From contig NW_018344217.1 of the NCBI RefSeq assembly GCF_002099425.1, positions 1,356,501 to 1,420,500 of the forward strand: 64,000 bases of DNA, written 5' to 3'. Positions within the stretch are counted from its first letter, which is position 1. The number at the start of each line of letters is the position of its first letter. The DNA comes from Phascolarctos cinereus. Lineage: Eukaryota; Chordata; Mammalia; Diprotodontia; Phascolarctidae. Shown in pieces: positions 34,916 through 46,348 of the stretch. The position numbers and the translations under genes are program-made. Below the pieces are notes generated by a model that was not told where the DNA came from, did not search any database, and saw nothing but the letters and a program-made list of their open reading frames with translations.

Positions 34916-35383
34916 GTTGCTGGCACAGAACTCTATAGTCAAGAGACAGAGTATAGAGGTTGTTCATCATCTAACAATGAAGAATCACTTCCCTAAAAAA
35001 ACCCCTCCGGATGACTGCTGACTCAGTTTGCCTTTTGTGGAATACATAGAGAAGATCATGATTCCAGAGCACCAAAGATGTAGCCCTCTCCTCATTTTGG
35101 GATAGAATGGTGGTGGGTTTAAAGTGCAGAATGAGATTCGCATTTGTGCAAATGCCCAGGGATATCTTAGGTTGGAAATCACAGCATCTTGTGCTGTTCT
35201 AATCAATGAATTGGATTCGGTAAAAACTCTGGGGGAATATTCCAGGCCTGAGATCCCATGATTCTACTTTTGTTCTTTTAACCAACTTTATCCAGCACTC
35301 ACCAGCACTTTGGGGTACCATTGGTTGGCAGAGAAGTATGTATATAGGCCACTGACCCATCACCGTCCCTTCTATCAGCTCCA

Positions 35384-35438
35384 GTTGGATAAGGCATTCT
35401 ATTTTGTGGATTCCACCACAATCAGGACCTTATCCATA
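35384..35438 (+). ncRNA. pre-miRNA-like hairpin, class A
   Basis: TTGGATAAGG (35385-35394) pairs with CCTTATCCA (35428-35436); TTTTGTGG faces CCACAA. Flank TAGAGGCTAATGG. Confidence 0.82.
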
Positions 35439-36030
35439 GAGGCTAATGGGAAAGAACTTTCAAGCCAAACAACAGGAAGTATGGAGAGGCTGCTGGGACA
35501 AGGATTGCTACCAAAGAAAAGCCCCTTATGATACTGCAGCCAGATCCTGCTTAATACTTTAGGTCAGGAGGCAGGCACTACTGCCATCTTAGGAAGCACA
35601 TTCTGCTTTCAAATGGCTCTCATTATTTGGACATCTTCAAATATATTCCAACTTAGATTTGCCTCTTGCCAATCCATGTGCCATTGAATTCTGTTTACCA
35701 TTCATTCTAGACTTGCGTCCTTGTTCTTCTCTTGGGGGAATGGAAGCATTGTCCCTGAAACCACGTTCATCTCTGAGATTCTATAACAGAGGTTTGGCCC
35801 ATAGTGGACTTAAGGTTGGATAGGGTCCACTGTCAGAAAGATCTTTCAGCTCTTTGATTCCTGGATATTATGATGATTGGCTTTTTTTAAACTAATGTCA
35901 TCCAATACATACATTTGTTATGGTTTCAGTTGGTGGGCTCTTAATCAGAAGCATAAGTAAATCTTATTTTAATTAAAGTAAAACAATAAATAAAACAATC
36001 TATCCTGCCACCATGCCCTCCACGTGCCTC

Positions 36031-36087
36031 AGTTGTACCAGATGCTACAATTTATAGATTATGTGAAAAATGGAATCTTCTACAATC
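36031..36087 (+). ncRNA. hairpin, class B, weakened
   Basis: TTGTA (36033) pairs with TACAA (36081-36085), AGAT with ATCT. The upper arm is poorly paired. Confidence 0.55.
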
Positions 36088-36226
36088 GTGGCTGTCAGAG
36101 AAAACACTTCTAGCCCGATAATCAAGAACTCAGAGATCAATTGGGACAAGGAACACTAACTACTTCATGAAACCCATGATGATCGTTTGTCCAGACTTTC
36201 CTTGAACACTTCCAACAAGGTATAGA

Positions 36227-36229
<3 letters not shown>

Positions 36230-36271
<42 letters not shown>

Positions 36272-36276
36272 GTGTA
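36230..36276 (+). repeat. TG microsatellite
   Basis: TG run with one CG step, after CTTCCAACAAGGTATAGACACG; same unit position as 19231-19298. Confidence 0.95.
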
Positions 36277-36892
36277 TTCAATACTACGCCTCCTGCAGAT
36301 TATTATGCTTGTAAATAGCTCAGGAGATCAAGAGGTTTTTCCTCACAGCAAGCTTAAATTTGCTTCTCTAAAATACTTGGGGAAATCTGAAATTCAGTAT
36401 TTTCTTCACCTCCTGACTCAGAGCTGATGGTCTTATAATTCAGAATAAGATATATTTTGGTACCTGTCCAATGAGGGAATTTTCCTCATTCCAATATATA
36501 CTTATTACAAGAAACTTGTTTTTCTTTTTTTATTCTTGTTTTGAAATGAGCAAGGGATATTAAGTGGGAAGTAGAGAAAAGAAATCCTTGTATAAAGACA
36601 TATAGAACTGCATCGAATTGACTTCATTTCTGACCTATATTGTAAAAGAACTTCTGTTTTTTGGCCTAGGTATGAATTAATTGAACTCTTAGGCCACTGT
36701 CATCACTGAGATCTGAAATCCCAAAAGCATCTGGTATACTGATTGGTGCATTAGATGAGGTAAAGCCTCTGAGAGGACTAACAGGTACCCATGATTGGAG
36801 TTTTCTTCTTACAGGCTACAATTCATCTTTCAGGAGCCTGGGCACATCAAATAGAAAAGCACCTATCTTGCCTCCATCATTTCCATCTGCCT

Positions 36893-36951
36893 CTTATGGA
36901 CAAAATGCTCTCTTTTGTGAATTAAATCAAAACGAGCTTCTTGTCCATAGG
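36893..36951 (+). ncRNA. pre-miRNA-like hairpin, class A2
   Basis: TATGGACAA (36895-36903) pairs with TTGTCCATA (36941-36949), GCTC with GAGC, TTTTG with CAAAA. The two outer pairs TA/TA are private to this copy; the middle has one A-C mismatch. Confidence 0.88.
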
Positions 36952-37767
36952 GGCTGTTGGCAAACAACACCGCAGACTAAGAAGTGAAAGTCTGGAACAA
37001 CCTTTGGGACAGGATCACTGGCCTAAGGAACCCTGAATCATTTCTCTAAAGTTTCCTCGAAGACTTCCATGGATGTCAAGGTACAAAAATCATACTTTCT
37101 TCTAATATAACCCCATTACCTAATATAACCCCATTATGTTTATGGCTAGCTTGGGTTGATATCACAGTTTTCCAGACTAAATTTTCTGCTATCAAGTACT
37201 GGTGAAGTAGCAGGATTCTGGGAGACAAATGAGGTAGCAAACTAATCACCTTTTGACAGAAATGGTGATGAATTTAAAATATAAATGGTGATGGGCATTT
37301 TGGACCGTGGCCAATGAAGGTCCTTGTTTCACTTGACTTTGTACTTTCAATTTGATGGTTTTCTTCTTATTCTTTTTCTTCTTTCTCTCTCTGTCAATTG
37401 AAGAGAAAGAAAGTTAATGCTTTTAAACATGTTGAATTGGATTGCATTGAATTCAGTTGACCATTTCTGAGCTATGTTGTAGATGAACTCCATTCTTCAA
37501 GTAGTGAGATATATTGTTTTTCCTCGAAGGTCACCTTCCTTTCTCAGATAGGAAATCATAGCCTCAATAGGTGTACTGTGTGGTGGATTAGATGAAGTAA
37601 AAAAGGAAATCTTGTAGACCCGAGTTCCTAGGATTGAACTCTCATTGTTTCCATCAACGTTATCAACTCTCAATCAACTCTCAAGTACCACAAGCTACAA
37701 CTGGGTGACTCGGAAGAGTGAACATATCAAAGTAGAAGGTCCCTCCACCATTACTCCAGCTGCCTCG

Positions 37768-37822
37768 TGTGGACAGTGTTCTTCAATTTGTAAATTTTGC
37801 ACAAAGAAGTATATGGTTCATA
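37768..37822 (+). ncRNA. pre-miRNA-like hairpin, class C
   Basis: TGGAC (37770) faces GTTCA with one G-U; TTCTT with AAGAA; TTTGT pairs with ACAAA (37801). Central mismatches as in the class. Confidence 0.7.
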
Positions 37823-38036
37823 GAGGCTGTTGGTAAAGTCATTTGCAGCTGAACAACCAATATTAGGGAGGCATAGTTGAGACACCATTTGCTAACCAAC
37901 TAATCCTGATGAGTATCCTTCCATACTCTACTTCTCCAGTACTCATGAGTAGTATAGGTTAGAACTTGGCTGGCTCAGAAGTATGAGTATCAAAAATAGA
38001 AAAGCCCCTATTCAATCTCCATTCCTTTCAGCCTCC

Positions 38037-38097
38037 CTATTTGGACAACAGGCTTCATTCTGTGGATTTTGCCCAAAGGACACCTTACATAATGTAG
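38037..38097 (+). pseudogene. worn class D hairpin
   Basis: TATTTGGACAACAGGC and CCTTACATAATGTAGG mark the arms of a D copy, with only scattered pairing left. Confidence 0.4.
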
Positions 38098-38856
38098 GTT
38101 GTTGGTAAAGGACTTTGCTGCCAGACAAACAAGAATATGGAGGATCTGTTGGATTGAGTCACGACCCTGTAGAAACCCCTTTTGATTGTTGGTCCAGACT
38201 ATCCTTGAAGACATGCAGGTGTGGGGGCTTCTTTTCCCTCCAAACATTGTACTCTTATTGATAGCACATTTGTTACTATAGTGAGTCTAAATATCCCTCT
38301 CACAAATACATAGAAGACCATGATTCCAGAGGGCCAAAGATGTAGCAACTTCCTCACTTTGAAATAAAATGATGGACTGAAAATGCAGAACGTGATTTGC
38401 ATTTCTGCCCACGGCCAATGAAGGAAATTTGCTTTGTTTGACTATGTATATTTGGTACTAGGATTTTATTTTCTCTTTTGGCAGTTTCATAAAGTATGGG
38501 AAATGAGAGGGGAAATAAATGCATTTAACAACATTTGTTGAACTGAACTTAATTGAATTCAGCTGGCCATTCATTTCTGTGCTTTATTGTAGGTGATCTA
38601 CCTTCTTCACACTGGGGATGGATGGATTGACTTACAAGGTCACCTTCATTTTTGAGATTGGATAATGGTGTATTGGATCAGATGAAAACTCTGAGGTATC
38701 TTTCAGGCCTGAGATCCCATAATTGTGCTTTTGTTCTTTTAACCAACTTCATCCAGCGCTTACTAGTATTCCAGGGAACAACTGGTTGGCAGAGAAGTAT
38801 GAGCATCTCTAACAGAAAGGCCACTGTCCTACCACCATCCCTTCCATCAGCTCCAG

Positions 38857-38910
38857 TTTGATAAAGTACCCTATTTGATGGATTTTGCTAAAATAAGGAT
38901 CTTATTCATA
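38857..38910 (+). ncRNA. hairpin, class A, weakened
   Basis: TTGATAAAG faces CTTATTCA; CTATTT faces AAATAA. Several pairs replaced by mismatches. Confidence 0.5.
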
Positions 38911-39021
38911 GAGGCTATTGGCAAAGAACTTGCAAGCCAAACAGCAGAAAGCATGGAGGGACTTTTGGGACAAGGTAACAGAAAGGTCCCAATGCTGCCA
39001 CCATTCCTTCCATCCACCCCA

Positions 39022-39072
39022 GCTGGATAAGGCACTCTTGTGGATTCTACCAAAATAAGGACCTTATCCATA
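39022..39072 (+). ncRNA. hairpin, class A, loop shortened
   Basis: TGGATAAGG (39023-39031) pairs with CCTTATCCA (39062-39070). The ATTTT of the 5' upper arm is deleted, so the apex is asymmetric. Confidence 0.65.
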
Positions 39073-39500
39073 AAGGTTGTTGGCAAAGAACTTTCTAGCC
39101 AAACAATCAGAAGTACAGAGAGACTGTTGGGACGAGGGTAGTTGTGGAACAAAATCCATGATGATTGTGTATCCGGACACTGCTGGAAGACTTTTAAGGA
39201 TGTGAGGAGAGCAGTACTGTCTTTGTAGGAATCTTTCTGCTTTAGAATAGTTTTCATTATTTGGACATCTTTCCATCAATTCCAACTAAAGCTTGCCTCT
39301 CGCCAATCCATGTGGAATGGAATGTAACTGCATTCCCCATTCATTTCTATGCTGTGTTTTTCACTCAACTCCTTGTTTTCATAGGAGGATGGAAGAGTTG
39401 CTTCTGAAGTTACTTTTCTGAGGTTCTACAACAAAAAGGTTTTTCCCATGCTGAGTTTGAGGTTGGATATGGTCCACTGTCAAATCTTTTAGCTCTGTGA

Positions 39501-39567
<67 letters not shown>
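39501..39567 (+). repeat. TATC microsatellite
   Basis: About 16 copies of TATC grown from GTGATATC in the B-monomer spacer. Confidence 0.97.
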
Positions 39568-39683
39568 TTTCAATCCACCCCATCTAACACACACTTCCAC
39601 TATTGGTTTCAATTGATAGGCTCTGAATTAGGAGTATAAGTAAGAAAAACTGTGTAATCTGCCACCATGCCCTCCATGTGCCC

Positions 39684-39742
39684 TAGTTGTACCAGATGTT
39701 CCATTTTCTAGATTTTAGGAAACGTTGCATCTTGTGCACTAA
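39684..39742 (+). ncRNA. pre-miRNA-like hairpin, class B
   Basis: TAGTTGT at the base faces GTGCACTA; AGATG faces GCATCT with a G-U; CATTT faces AAACG. The TAG/CTA outer pairs are private to this copy. Confidence 0.72.
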
Positions 39743-40534
39743 TGGCTGTTGGAGAAAAATCCTTGCAGTTCACTAGCCAGAAATACAGAGATAGTGGGGA
39801 TAAGAAACACTAACCATCCTCTGAAACCCCTGATGATGCTTTGTCCTGACATTATGTGTACTCTTCCATGGAGGTTGGGAAGGAGACCCTACTCTCTCTT
39901 CTTATGCAAGCCCTGAATGTCAAGAGATACCAGTAGCCCTGCCATCAAGCCTACATTTGCCTCTCCTATGTATTTTGGGAGCACCAATATTTCGAGGACC
40001 AAAGATGACTTATACCATTCTCTTCCTAATTCACAGTTGATGGGCTTACATTTCAGAATCAAATTTTGGGGCATGATCAATGAGTGACTTTTTTTCAATT
40101 GGCTGTATATTATGAAGGATTCATTTTTACTTTTTGCTCTTGTTTTGAAATGTAGGAGAGGGGTATGAAGTGAGAAGATGAGAGAATAAATGCTTGGTAA
40201 TAATCATGTAAAATTGAATTGAAATGACCATTTATTTCTGACCTATGTTGTAAAAGATCTTACTTTTTTCAGCAAGGAAATGGATTATTTGAACTCTTAG
40301 GTCACTGTCATCTATGAGAATGGAAAAAAATAGGAATATTTGCTGTGCTGATTGGTTCATTAGTGGAGCCAAGGTCTCTGTGAAGTCTGTAACATGCTTT
40401 TAGTCCCATGATTTTACTTAATGCTTTTCCAACTGACTTCTTCTAGCATTATGGGCTGCTATTAGTCATTTGGAAAGATGAGCACATGAAAGAGAAAATC
40501 AGCTTTCTTGGGGCCCCTCCCTTCCTGAAAATTG

Positions 40535-40580
40535 TTTAGACAAGGTGCTTCATTTTGTGAATTCTCTACAAAACAATGAT
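40535..40580 (+). pseudogene. truncated class A2 hairpin
   Basis: The 5' arm (TTTAGACAAGGTGCTTC), loop and first bases of the 3' arm (ACAAAACAATGATCC) are present; the rest of the 3' arm is replaced by the next monomer. Confidence 0.7.
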
Positions 40581-40606
40581 CCTCCTATCCTTCCTCCAAC
40601 TGCCCC

Positions 40607-40663
40607 ATATGGACAATATTCTGTAATTTGTAGATTCTGGGAAAAGAAGAATAAGGTCCATAG
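40607..40663 (+). ncRNA. pre-miRNA-like hairpin, class C
   Basis: TATGGAC (40608-40614) pairs with GTCCATA (40656-40662); ATTCT with AGAAT; TTT with AAA. Outer TA/TA pairs gained on both sides. Confidence 0.8.
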
Positions 40664-40875
40664 AAGCCATTGGTAAGGTGCTTTGCAGCTAAACAATGAA
40701 GAGTATGGAAGCACTGTTGGGACATGGTTTGCTAGCTTACTAACCCCCCTGATGAGTGTGCACCCAAGCTGTTTCCTCTGACATTTACCAGTACTATAGG
40801 GTACAACTACTTGGTCTTAAGCATGAACATTACAACCAGAAAAGCACCTATTCTGTCTCTGTTCCTTTTAGCTGC

Positions 40876-40932
40876 CCATTTGGACACTCCCATTTTCTGG
40901 AGTCTGCCCAAAGGCCATCTTGTATGACGGAG
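40876..40932 (+). pseudogene. worn class D hairpin
   Basis: Lead-in, CCATTTGGACA and flank GGAGGATGTTGG are recognisable; the arms hardly pair. Confidence 0.4.
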
Positions 40933-41667
40933 GATGTTGGCGAAGAACTTTGCAACCAAACTCCCAAGACCATGAAGGAACTGATGGGGGCAAGGAAGGA
41001 TTCCTACTGTACAAAAACTCTGGTGATTGATGGTCCAGACTATCCTAATTTGCCTTTCACCAATACTTGGAGAGTACCATGATTCTAGAGAGTGAAAGAT
41101 GTAGCCCCCTACTCACCTTGGGACTGAGATGTGATGGGCTTCAAATGCTTAATGAGATTGGCATTTCTGCCCACGGCCAACGTGGTCAGTCGCTTTATTT
41201 TTCTATGTATATTTGGCATTAGGATTTTATTTTTTCATCTTTTGGCAGTATTATACCGTGGGGTGTGGGTAATGAGAAAGAGGATAAAATAAATGCATTT
41301 AAATATACGTGTTGAATTGAATTGAATTCAATTGACCATTCATTTCTGTTCTTTGTTCTAGTTGGGCTTTCTTCACACTGGGGATGGATGTACTGACTTG
41401 TGAAGTCACTTTCATATTTGAGATTGGAAATCATAGATATGCTGCATGGAGTGGAAGATTAGATCAGGTAAAAGCTCTAAGAAAATCTTACAAGTTGGAG
41501 ATTATATGATATTGCTTCTCTCTTTCAGCACACAAGATTTTAATTCTCTCTTTTGGGCAACTTCGTCCAGCACTCACTAGTACTTCAGGGTACAAGTGGT
41601 GGAAGAAAAGCATGAATGTATCTACAGATAGGGAACCATCCCACCAGCGCCCCTTCTAGCAGCCCCA

Positions 41668-41722
41668 GTTGGATAAGGCACTTTATTTTGTGGCTTCTGT
41701 CAAAGTAAGGGCCTTATCCATA
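41668..41722 (+). ncRNA. pre-miRNA-like hairpin, class A
   Basis: GGATAAGG (41671) pairs with CCTTATCC (41712-41719); TTATTTTG (41683-41690) with CAAAGTAA (41701-41708), one U-G. Confidence 0.86.
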
Positions 41723-41825
41723 GAGGCTGTTGGGAAAGAACTTTCCAAGAAAACCACTAGCAGTTTGGAGGGACTGTTGGGACAAGGCAACAGAAAGGCC
41801 CCAATGCTGCCACCATTCCTTCTGG

Positions 41826-41892
41826 CCACTACTGTTAAACAAGGCACTCCATTTTGTGGAGTCTCCAAAAATAAGGACCTTATCCATAGTGG
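41826..41892 (+). ncRNA. hairpin, class A, remodelled
   Basis: The usual GGAT/ATCC is broken (GTTAAACAAGG), but an outer helix CCACTA (41826-41831) with TAGTGG (41887-41892) forms instead; AAGG pairs with CCTT and TTTTGTGGA with TCTCCAAAA. Confidence 0.6.
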
Positions 41893-42455
41893 TTGCTGGC
41901 ATAGAACTTTCCTGCCAAAGAATAGGAAGTGCAGATGGGCTATATGGATAACGATGGCTACGGAACACAGCTAACCCCTGATTGAGTGGACATCAGGACT
42001 CTACTGTGAAACCTCCAAGGAGATAAGAAGGAAGGCTCCCCTTCTATCTTAGGGATCCCATTCTTCTTTAGAAGAACGTTATTAGTATAGTTTCCCATAA
42101 ATTCCAGCTCAATTTGCCTTGAGCCACTTCACGTGCAATTGAACACCACTGCATTTACCATTAATTTTTATGCTTTGTTCTAGACTTGCCTTCTTTTGGG
42201 GGATTGGAAGAGGTGCCTCTGAAGTCACTTTCCTATCTGAGATTCTACAACAAAAAGGTACTCCCATACTGGATATGAGATTGGAGGTTGCCCACAATCA
42301 GAGAGCTCTTTCAGCTCTAAGATTCCTGAGTGTTAGGATTTTTTTCCCCAACCAATGGGATCCTCCAACACATACCCCTGCATCAGGTCTCAATTGGTGG
42401 TCTCTGCAGTTGGAGGATAACTAAGGCAAACCAAATATCCTGTTTTCCATGTGCT

Positions 42456-42517
42456 CCAGTTTTACCAAATGCTACATTTTATAGATTTTGGTAAGCACTG
42501 CATCTTATGTAAACAGG
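42456..42517 (+). ncRNA. hairpin, class B, weakened
   Basis: GTTTTAC (42459) faces GTAAAC with a bulge; AATGC faces GCAT. Loop ATAGATTTTGG. Confidence 0.5.
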
Positions 42518-43313
42518 GGTTGTTAGAGAAGAACCTTTTAGCCTGAAAGTCAAGGTTTCAGAGACGGTTGCAACTACGTGCACTACCCTCTAAAATCCAT
42601 GATCCTTGTTTGTCCAGACTTTCCTTGGAAGGCTTCCATTTAGGTAAATGGGGCATCCTTAGCCTTCTCATTCAGCTTATTATCCTTTTGCATAGCTCCG
42701 AATGTTAGGAAGGTTTCCTTGATTGACATCAAGCCTAAATTTACTTCTCACAAATACTTAGGGAGAACCAAAATTCAAAGGGACCGATATGAAGTCTGCT
42801 CTTTACCTCCTGACTTAGTGTTGGTGGATTTACAATTCAGAAGGAGACATTTGTTTTGGAGCATGGCCAATCGGGGAATTTACTCTGGGTGTATATTTCT
42901 TATGAGTGATCTATTATTTATTTTGTTGTTTTTAAATTGGGGTAGGGGAATGAAGTAGCAGGGCAACAAAATAAAGTTTATAAAAACAAAATGTAGAAAT
43001 AAATTGAATTGCCCATTCATTTTGGATTTATGTTGTAAGAGGACTTTCTATTTTAGACAGAGGATGCATTGGTTCAACTCATAGGTCACTGTCATCTCTG
43101 AGACTGGATGTCATAGAAGCATCCGATATACTGATTGCTGTATTAGATGAGGTCAAATCTCTGAGACGTCTAACAGGTTTGACTTCCCGTCATTGTACCT
43201 TTGCTCTATCAACAGAATTTCTCCAGCACTGCAGGCTACAATTGGTCTTTCAGAAGCATGAGCAGATCTAACAGAAAAGCCCCTATCCTGCCTCCATCCT
43301 TTCCAGCTGCCAC

Positions 43314-43371
43314 ATTTGCACAAGGTGCTCTATTCTGTGAATTCTCTCCTGAAGAGCCCCTTGTTCATAGT
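43314..43371 (+). ncRNA. pre-miRNA-like hairpin, class A2
   Basis: ACAAGGTGCTC (43320-43330) pairs with GAGCCCCTTGT (43354-43364): 10 of 11. The base is loose (TTGC against TCA). Confidence 0.8.
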
Positions 43372-43790
43372 GGCTGTTGGCAAAGAACTTGGCAGCAAAA
43401 CACCTGAGAGTATGGAAGGACCTTTGGGACAAGGATCAGCAACTTGAAAAACTGGATGGTTGTTCCACTAGACTTTCCTTGAAGACTTCCAGAGATGTTG
43501 GGCCAAAGAGACTCTACTTCCTCCAAATGCAGCTCATTATACTTAAAGGACAGCTCTGACTGAAACCACAGTTTTCCAGACATTAAGCCTGAATTTTCTG
43601 CTAGCAAATACATGTAGAGCACCAGAATTCCAGGGAACGAAAGATGAAGAACACCATTCAGCTCTTGACAGAGAGGCCATAGATTTAAAAAGAAGGAGAA
43701 GGGCACTCTTCAACTCGGCCAATGAGAGGATTTTCTTCAATTTACTATGTATTTAGTAAGATTTAATTCTTTTTTTCTTTTTGTTTTATG

Positions 43791-43795
43791 GTGCG

Positions 43796-43872
<77 letters not shown>
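43791..43872 (+). repeat. TG then GA microsatellite
   Basis: TG run followed by GA run at the A2-spacer site, before a GAATT-rich stretch (43925-43970). Confidence 0.95.
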
Positions 43873-44269
43873 TATGGGAGAGCTAGAAAAGGAGGGAAAA
43901 TTAGTGCTTTGAAATATATGTGTTGAACCGAATTCAACAGAATTTAAATTGAATTTAAAAGAATTCAACATTGATTTCTGAGCTATGTTGTAGATGAGCT
44001 TTATATTCTGCAGGAAAGGGGGATAGGTCGGTTGACTTCTGAGGTCACTTTGTCTCTTAGACTAGAAATCACAGAATCATCAGTTTTACTTTATGGTAGA
44101 TTGGATAAGGTAGAAACTCTTGGAGATCTTGTAGAGCTGAGCTCCCAGGACTCTTGGTTTTTTCCTCCAACATTTTCCAGTCCAACAAGGTAAAACTGAG
44201 CAGTTCAGAAGAATGAGCATATCAGAGAGAAAAGCCATCATCTTCCCACCACTTGTCCAGCTGCCTCCT

Positions 44270-44294
44270 GTGCAAAGAATAGCGTCCATAGAGG
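44270..44294 (+). pseudogene. deleted class C hairpin
   Basis: The lead-in CAGCTGCCTCCTGTG joins directly to GCAAAGAATAGCGTCCATAG: the 5' arm and loop are missing while the 3' arm and flank remain. Confidence 0.65.
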
Positions 44295-44844
44295 ATGCTG
44301 GTAAAGTGCTTTGTAGCTAAATAATCAAGAGTGTGGCAGGACTTTTGTGAAAAGGATATCTACCCTGCCAAAACTCTCATGGCGAATCCAGACTCTGATG
44401 CCTCCCCATGAGAGGAGGATAACAGACCTCCGTCTGTCTTAGGAAATCCTTCCTGTTTAGGCTAGCTCTAATCATGTGAACATTTCCCTTACGGGAAGCT
44501 TACGTTTGCCTCTAACTAAAACGTGCTGAGTTGAATATTTCCCCCCGATCCTCCACGTCTTAGCTTTGATCTATATTTTCCTTCTTTGTCATTTAATCAA
44601 ATGGAATAGCCGACTTCTCCAGTCCCTTTCCACATCTAGATTCAACAACATTAAAGGTAACTCCCAAAACTCTTGTGAGAGCGGAGAAGGTGAACTCTCA
44701 GTGCTCTTTCAGCTTTGTGATTACAGGATAGTATATGATTTTTTAAAAAAAACAAGCCAGTTCACACACACCATTGCTGCCATTTTCCTTTATTTGAAAC
44801 TGCAGTAGGATCCTTGGGCTGCCACCGTTTTCTCAATGTGCCCT

Positions 44845-44902
44845 TAGTTTCCCAGATGCTACAATTTATAAATTATGTCAAATGTTGCATCTTGTGCAAT
44901 AG
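44845..44902 (+). ncRNA. pre-miRNA-like hairpin, class B
   Basis: AGATGCTAC (44854-44862) pairs with GTTGCATCT (44884-44892), one mismatch; AATTT faces AAAT. The base (TTAGTTTC) is open. Confidence 0.65.
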
Positions 44903-46085
44903 AGAATGCTGGGGAAGAACCTTCCAGTCCAAGGGCTAAGAGTTCAGAGATGGTTGGGACAGACACAGGTGGTTGGGACAAGGAGCTCAATTCTCAACCC
45001 CTTATGATAGTTGGTCCAGAGTTTTATCGAATACTTTGAAGAAGATGTGGAGGGGGGGAGGTCTCTAATCACTCCAAATCCAATTTGTTATATGTATGCA
45101 CAGATGCTTTTCCTGACCACAAGCTTAAATTTGGCTCTATTCAATTCATATAGAGCGATGTGATGTCACGTGAAGCCTGCAACACCCCTGAATGCAACCT
45201 AACCCATATTAAAATATAACTGGGACATGTTTAATAGAATAAATAAAAATACAATAAAACATAGACAAATGTTAAAATTTGGTTTTCTAAGTCAGTCTAC
45301 TCCTGCGGGGATCCATATGTATTGGTTAGTGGTCCCCATTTCTATTTGATATAGAGGATCTGGATTCTGGCCGGTGGATCAAAGAGGAAGAAAGCCATCA
45401 CAGTCCTCATAGAGGGGTGATGAGCAGAAAATGCAAAATGAGATGTGCAGTTTGGGGCCTAGAAAACTAGGGGATTCGGTTCTGGTGACTATTCACATTT
45501 GTCATCACTTTTTTTGTGACTGTGAATGTGTGAATGACTCCATATGTGTGTCAGGGTGGGGTGGAGATTTGGAGAGAGTAAAGGAGAATACTACTTTGAA
45601 ATGTATTTGTGGAATTGAACCAAATTCATTTGACCCTACATTTCTGAGTTAGTAGATGAGTTTCATTCTTCAGGCAGGATTGGTTGACCTCTGAAGTCTG
45701 AAATAGGAAGTCACAGAACCACCAGATATACTGTGTGGTGGATCTGATGAGGTTCAAATTCTTGGAGATTTTATAGGCCTGAGTTTCCTTGATTGTACGC
45801 CTAGTGTTTTCATCAGCTTCATCTAGCATTCACAAGTCCTACAAACTAGACTAAGCATTGACGCTATACATTGAAGAAAAGTGCCCATAGAGGCTGTTGT
45901 TCAAGAACTTGGTAGCAAAACAACCAAGAGTGTGGAAGGACTGTTAGGAAAATGATCACTACTCTACCCGATCTTCAATGACTGCGGATCCAGACTGTAC
46001 CTGATGATTTCCAGTGAGGGCAGAGTGTGATTACTGATATCTTGGGAAACCCATTCTGTTATAGGCTAATTCTAATTATTTGGAT

Positions 46086-46348
46086 GGGCAGGTAAGTGGT
46101 GCAGTGGATAGAGTGCTGGGCCTGGAGTCAGGAAGACTCATTTCTCCTCCCCCTCACCCCCAAGTTCAAATCTGTCTTTTGATATTTACTAGCTGTGTGA
46201 CCCTGGGCAAGTCACTGAACTCTGTTTGCCTCAGTTTCCTCATCTATAAAATGAGCTAGAGAAGGAAATGGCAAACCATTCTAGCATCTTTGTCAAGAAA
46301 ACCCCAAATGGGGTCACAAAGGGTTGGACACAACTCAAATGATTGAAT
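46086..46348 (+). mobile_element. CORE-type SINE (MAR1-like), full length
   Basis: Sense copy: GGTGCAGTGGATAGAGTGCT (tRNA-related head), ACTAGCTGTGTGACC, CTGGGCAAGTCACTG, TTTCCTCATCTATAAAATG (CORE), then AAATGGGGTCACAAAGGGTT and a TGATTGAATAA tail. Target duplication AATTATTTGGA / AATTATTTGAA at 46073 and 46349. Confidence 0.92.

Larger units (their letters stand above)
32795..36030 (+). repeat. higher-order repeat copy 6
   Basis: Order B 32795, A2 33589 (worn), C 34576, D 34851 (lost function), A 35384. Only one A hairpin. A SINE lies at 34249. Confidence 0.78.
36031..39683 (+). repeat. higher-order repeat copy 7
   Basis: Order B 36031, A2 36893, C 37768, D 38037 (worn), A 38857, A 39022. 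A short internal duplication of AATATAACCCCATTA sits at about 37099-37132. Confidence 0.8.
39684..42455 (+). repeat. higher-order repeat copy 8
   Basis: Order B 39684, A2 cut at 40535-40580, C 40607, D 40876 (worn), A 41668, A 41826. The A2 hairpin stops half way and runs into the lead-in of the C monomer: an unequal-exchange or deletion junction near 40578. Confidence 0.78.
42456..44844 (+). repeat. higher-order repeat copy 9, short
   Basis: Order B 42456, A2 43314, then a C monomer whose hairpin is deleted (44270-44294). No D or A hairpin follows; the next hairpin is B 44845. This is the edge of the central domain. Confidence 0.75.

Noticed and set aside
15682-44844. CRISPR-like or satellite interpretation of the repeats
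   Set aside because: Units are kilobases long, diverged, with hairpins and mammalian SINE/L1 insertions; not a CRISPR array and not a simple centromeric satellite.
45865-45900. Possible class C hairpin
   Set aside because: Only GAAGAAAAGTGCCCATAGAGG, the 3' arm, is left.
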